Assembly: GCA_022776305.1 (NCBI GenBank)
Contig: JALFIB010000259.1
Span: 1 to 33,660 of the forward strand
DNA: 33,660 bases
Reading direction: 5' to 3'
Source: Lachnospiraceae bacterium
GTDB lineage: Bacteria; Bacillota; Clostridia; Lachnospirales; Lachnospiraceae
Shown: positions 32,564-33,660 of the stretch, one piece after another
Layout: each line of letters begins with the position of its first letter
How positions within the stretch are numbered: the stretch's first letter is position 1
Position numbers and translations under genes: made by a program
Notes under the pieces: model-generated
Seen by the model: the letters and a program-made list of their open reading frames with translations, nothing else
What the model was told of the DNA's origin: nothing
Database searches by the model: none

Positions 32564-32572
32564 TGTTATAAT
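32564..32572 (+). promoter_or_regulatory. Extended -10 promoter of the L25 gene
   Basis: TGTTATAAT is a perfect extended -10. A second TATAAT lies at 32551. Neither has a strong -35. The leader is about 88 bases. Confidence 0.6.
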
Positions 32573-32598
32573 ACACATGTAACAAAGAGGAGATACTT

Positions 32599-32652
32599 AA
32601 CTGACCTGATAAGATTAAATATGGAAAAGGCCGCTAAGCAATCAGTTTTTTT
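32599..32652 (+). promoter_or_regulatory. Possible attenuator in the L25 leader
   Basis: AACTGA (32599–32604) can pair with TCAGTT (32642–32647), followed by TTTTT just before the ribosome binding site GGAGG. CTGAT (32606–32610) can pair with the same 3' arm (ATCAG 32641–32645), so two folds compete. Stems are short and the long loop lowers stability. Confidence 0.35.
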
Positions 32653-32666
32653 GGAGGAAAAGATAA

Positions 32667-33257
32667 ATGAATACTTTAAAAGCTGAAAGAAGAAACATGC
32701 AGACAAAGGCAAAAAGGCTTAGACGGGAAGGATTTGTTACCGGAAATGTATTTGGCAGGGAGATAAAAGAATCCATTCCGGTCCAGATGCAAAAAGCAGA
32801 TGTGGAACGTCTTTTGAAGACAAAGAACAAAGGAAGCCAGATCATGCTGGAGCTGGAAGGAGAACAGATCGATGTCCTCATTAAGGAAGTTGACTTTAAT
32901 CCATTGAAGGGTGCCGTAGATGAGATTGATTTTCAGGCATTAGTAAAGGGAGAAAAAGTCCACTCCGTTGCAGAGGTTGTTTTACTGAACCATGAAAAAG
33001 TGATCACAGGCGTACTCCAGCAACTGCTGGAAGAGATTGCATACAAGGCTGTTCCGGATGCATTGGTTGAAAAGGTTGAGATTGATGTGGGAAGCTTGCG
33101 TGTGGGCGATAGGATCAAGGTAAAAGACCTGCCCATCGCAGAGGATAAGGATATTGATTTGATCACAGATCCGGAAGCCACAGTAGTTGTAGTTTCAGAA
33201 GTACACAATAAAGCTGCTGATGATGCTGAAGAGGCAGAGGGTACAACAGAGGCATAG
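32667..33257 (+). CDS. rplY: Ribosomal protein L25, long CTC/TL5 form
   Basis: 5S-rRNA-binding protein of the large subunit (196 aa), called Ctc in Bacillus, where it is a general stress protein. Residues 1–92 are the L25 domain (LKAERRNMQTKAKRLRREG, then DFNPLKGAVDEIDFQ). Residues 93–185 are the TL5 C-terminal beta domain (EVVLLNHEKVITGVLQQLLE, VPDALVEKVEIDV, LITDPEATVVVV). The tail is acidic (AADDAEEAEG). TTTGGAGG precedes ATG 32667. It is followed by a tandem 52-bp repeat array and a terminator. Confidence 0.96.
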   Translation: MNTLKAERRNMQTKAKRLRREGFVTGNVFGREIKESIPVQMQKADVERLLKTKNKGSQIMLELEGEQIDVLIKEVDFNPLKGAVDEIDFQALVKGEKVHSVAEVVLLNHEKVITGVLQQLLEEIAYKAVPDALVEKVEIDVGSLRVGDRIKVKDLPIAEDKDIDLITDPEATVVVVSEVHNKAADDAEEAEGTTEA

Positions 33258-33312
33258 TTTTTACAGGATAGGATTACGTGGGCCCTGCTCTTTTCGTTAC
33301 TGTAGGCAAAAG

Positions 33313-33560
33313 CTACGTGCTAGATAGAGGAAAATGGGAGCTTCCACGTAGAAAATAGCATGAATTACATGTCAGATATAGGAGAACAGGATCTTACATG
33401 TAGAAAATGGCATGAATTACATGTCAGATATAAGAGAATAGGATTCTCCATGTAGAAAATCCATAAAACTACATGTCAGATAGCGGGGGATAGGGTACAC
33501 CACGTAGTGAGATCCAAAAACTACACGTCAGATAGGAAAAAAGTGTTTCTCGTATAAGGA
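33313..33560 (+). repeat. Tandem 52-bp repeat array, hairpin-forming
   Basis: Anchor YTACRYG starts at 33313, 33365, 33417, 33469 and 33521: an exact 52-base period over five units. In the first four units a matching arm, CACGTAG or CATGTAG, lies exactly 32 bases after the first (33345, 33397, 33449, 33501), giving 7-bp stems. Unit 1 pairs CTACGTG with CACGTAG; units 2 and 3 pair TTACATG with CATGTAG. A weaker partial unit may precede (about 33274–33304). No spacers unique to each unit and no cas genes, so it is not CRISPR. Confidence 0.85.
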
Positions 33561-33609
33561 ACCGTAACAAGTTTTGAATAACTGTAAATAAAGTAATTAT
33601 CCTATGTAA

Positions 33610-33660
33610 AAAGGCATTGCAAAATAGATGAGTAATCATTTATGGAGCGGTGCTTTTTTT
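33610..33660 (+). terminator. Terminator at the window end
   Basis: AAGGCATTGC pairs (with G-T pairs) with GCGGTGCTT and runs into at least seven T. An inner GATGA/TCATT stem helps. It probably ends the L25 transcript after the repeat array. Confidence 0.6.

Noticed and set aside
33313-33560. Tandem 52-bp units considered as a CRISPR array
   Set aside because: The whole unit repeats and drifts; there are no constant repeats with unique spacers and no cas genes nearby.

Overview
The window looks like the chromosome of a spore-forming anaerobic Firmicute, most likely a member of the Lachnospiraceae (Clostridia). The evidence is the gene order murA–ftsQ…ftsZ…spoIIGA–sigE–sigG…nrdR, AGGAGG-type ribosome binding sites, sigma-A style promoters, and a large protein pair that I recall as the Lachnospiraceae families DUF5717/DUF5716. 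No rRNA, tRNA, CRISPR array or intact transposase was seen.

Region 1 (1–9.4 kb): the end of a division/cell-wall cluster (MurA, FtsQ/DivIB) is followed, after a terminator, by a complete sugar-uptake operon: an LsrB-like binding protein, a double-ABC ATPase, two permeases, and a divergent DhaK/DhaL kinase pair. This operon sits between ftsQ and ftsZ, which are often close neighbours. A 196-bp MITE-like element with IS66-style GTAA ends lies between the binding protein and the ATPase. Part of it recurs in inverted orientation at 11.8 kb.

Region 2 (9.4–17.6 kb): ftsZ with its own promoter and structured leader, aroE (minus strand), an RsmH paralogue, aroD, then the sporulation block spoIIGA–sigE, sigG, a YlmC/YmxH protein (minus strand) and nrdR. 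The regulatory DNA is informative here. The spoIIGA promoter has the unusual 22-bp spacing known from Bacillus spoIIG and lies inside the hairpin that ends aroD. The sigG leader folds around its ribosome binding site. The YlmC/YmxH gene has a sigma-E-like promoter.

Region 3 (17.6–23.4 kb): three co-directional genes: a 1187-aa protein with beta-sandwich and helical-repeat parts, a 424-aa protein with weak resemblance to the Hsp70/actin ATPase fold, and a 264-aa TPR-like protein. Their function is unknown. They are the best candidate here for an undescribed multi-protein system.

Region 4 (23.4–33.7 kb): purF, purB and purA (purine synthesis to AMP), a HAD phosphatase with a small membrane protein (minus strand), an RlmI-type rRNA methyltransferase, a small unknown protein, a membrane-bound XRE regulator, a YgjP-type metallopeptidase, and ribosomal protein L25/CTC.

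A recurrent oddity is that at least six genes are followed, at or just after the stop codon, by a short tandem array. Each array has a different sequence and period (17, about 36, 32, 45, 20 and 52 bp). The 52-bp array after the L25 gene keeps an exact period, and each of its first four units can form a hairpin.
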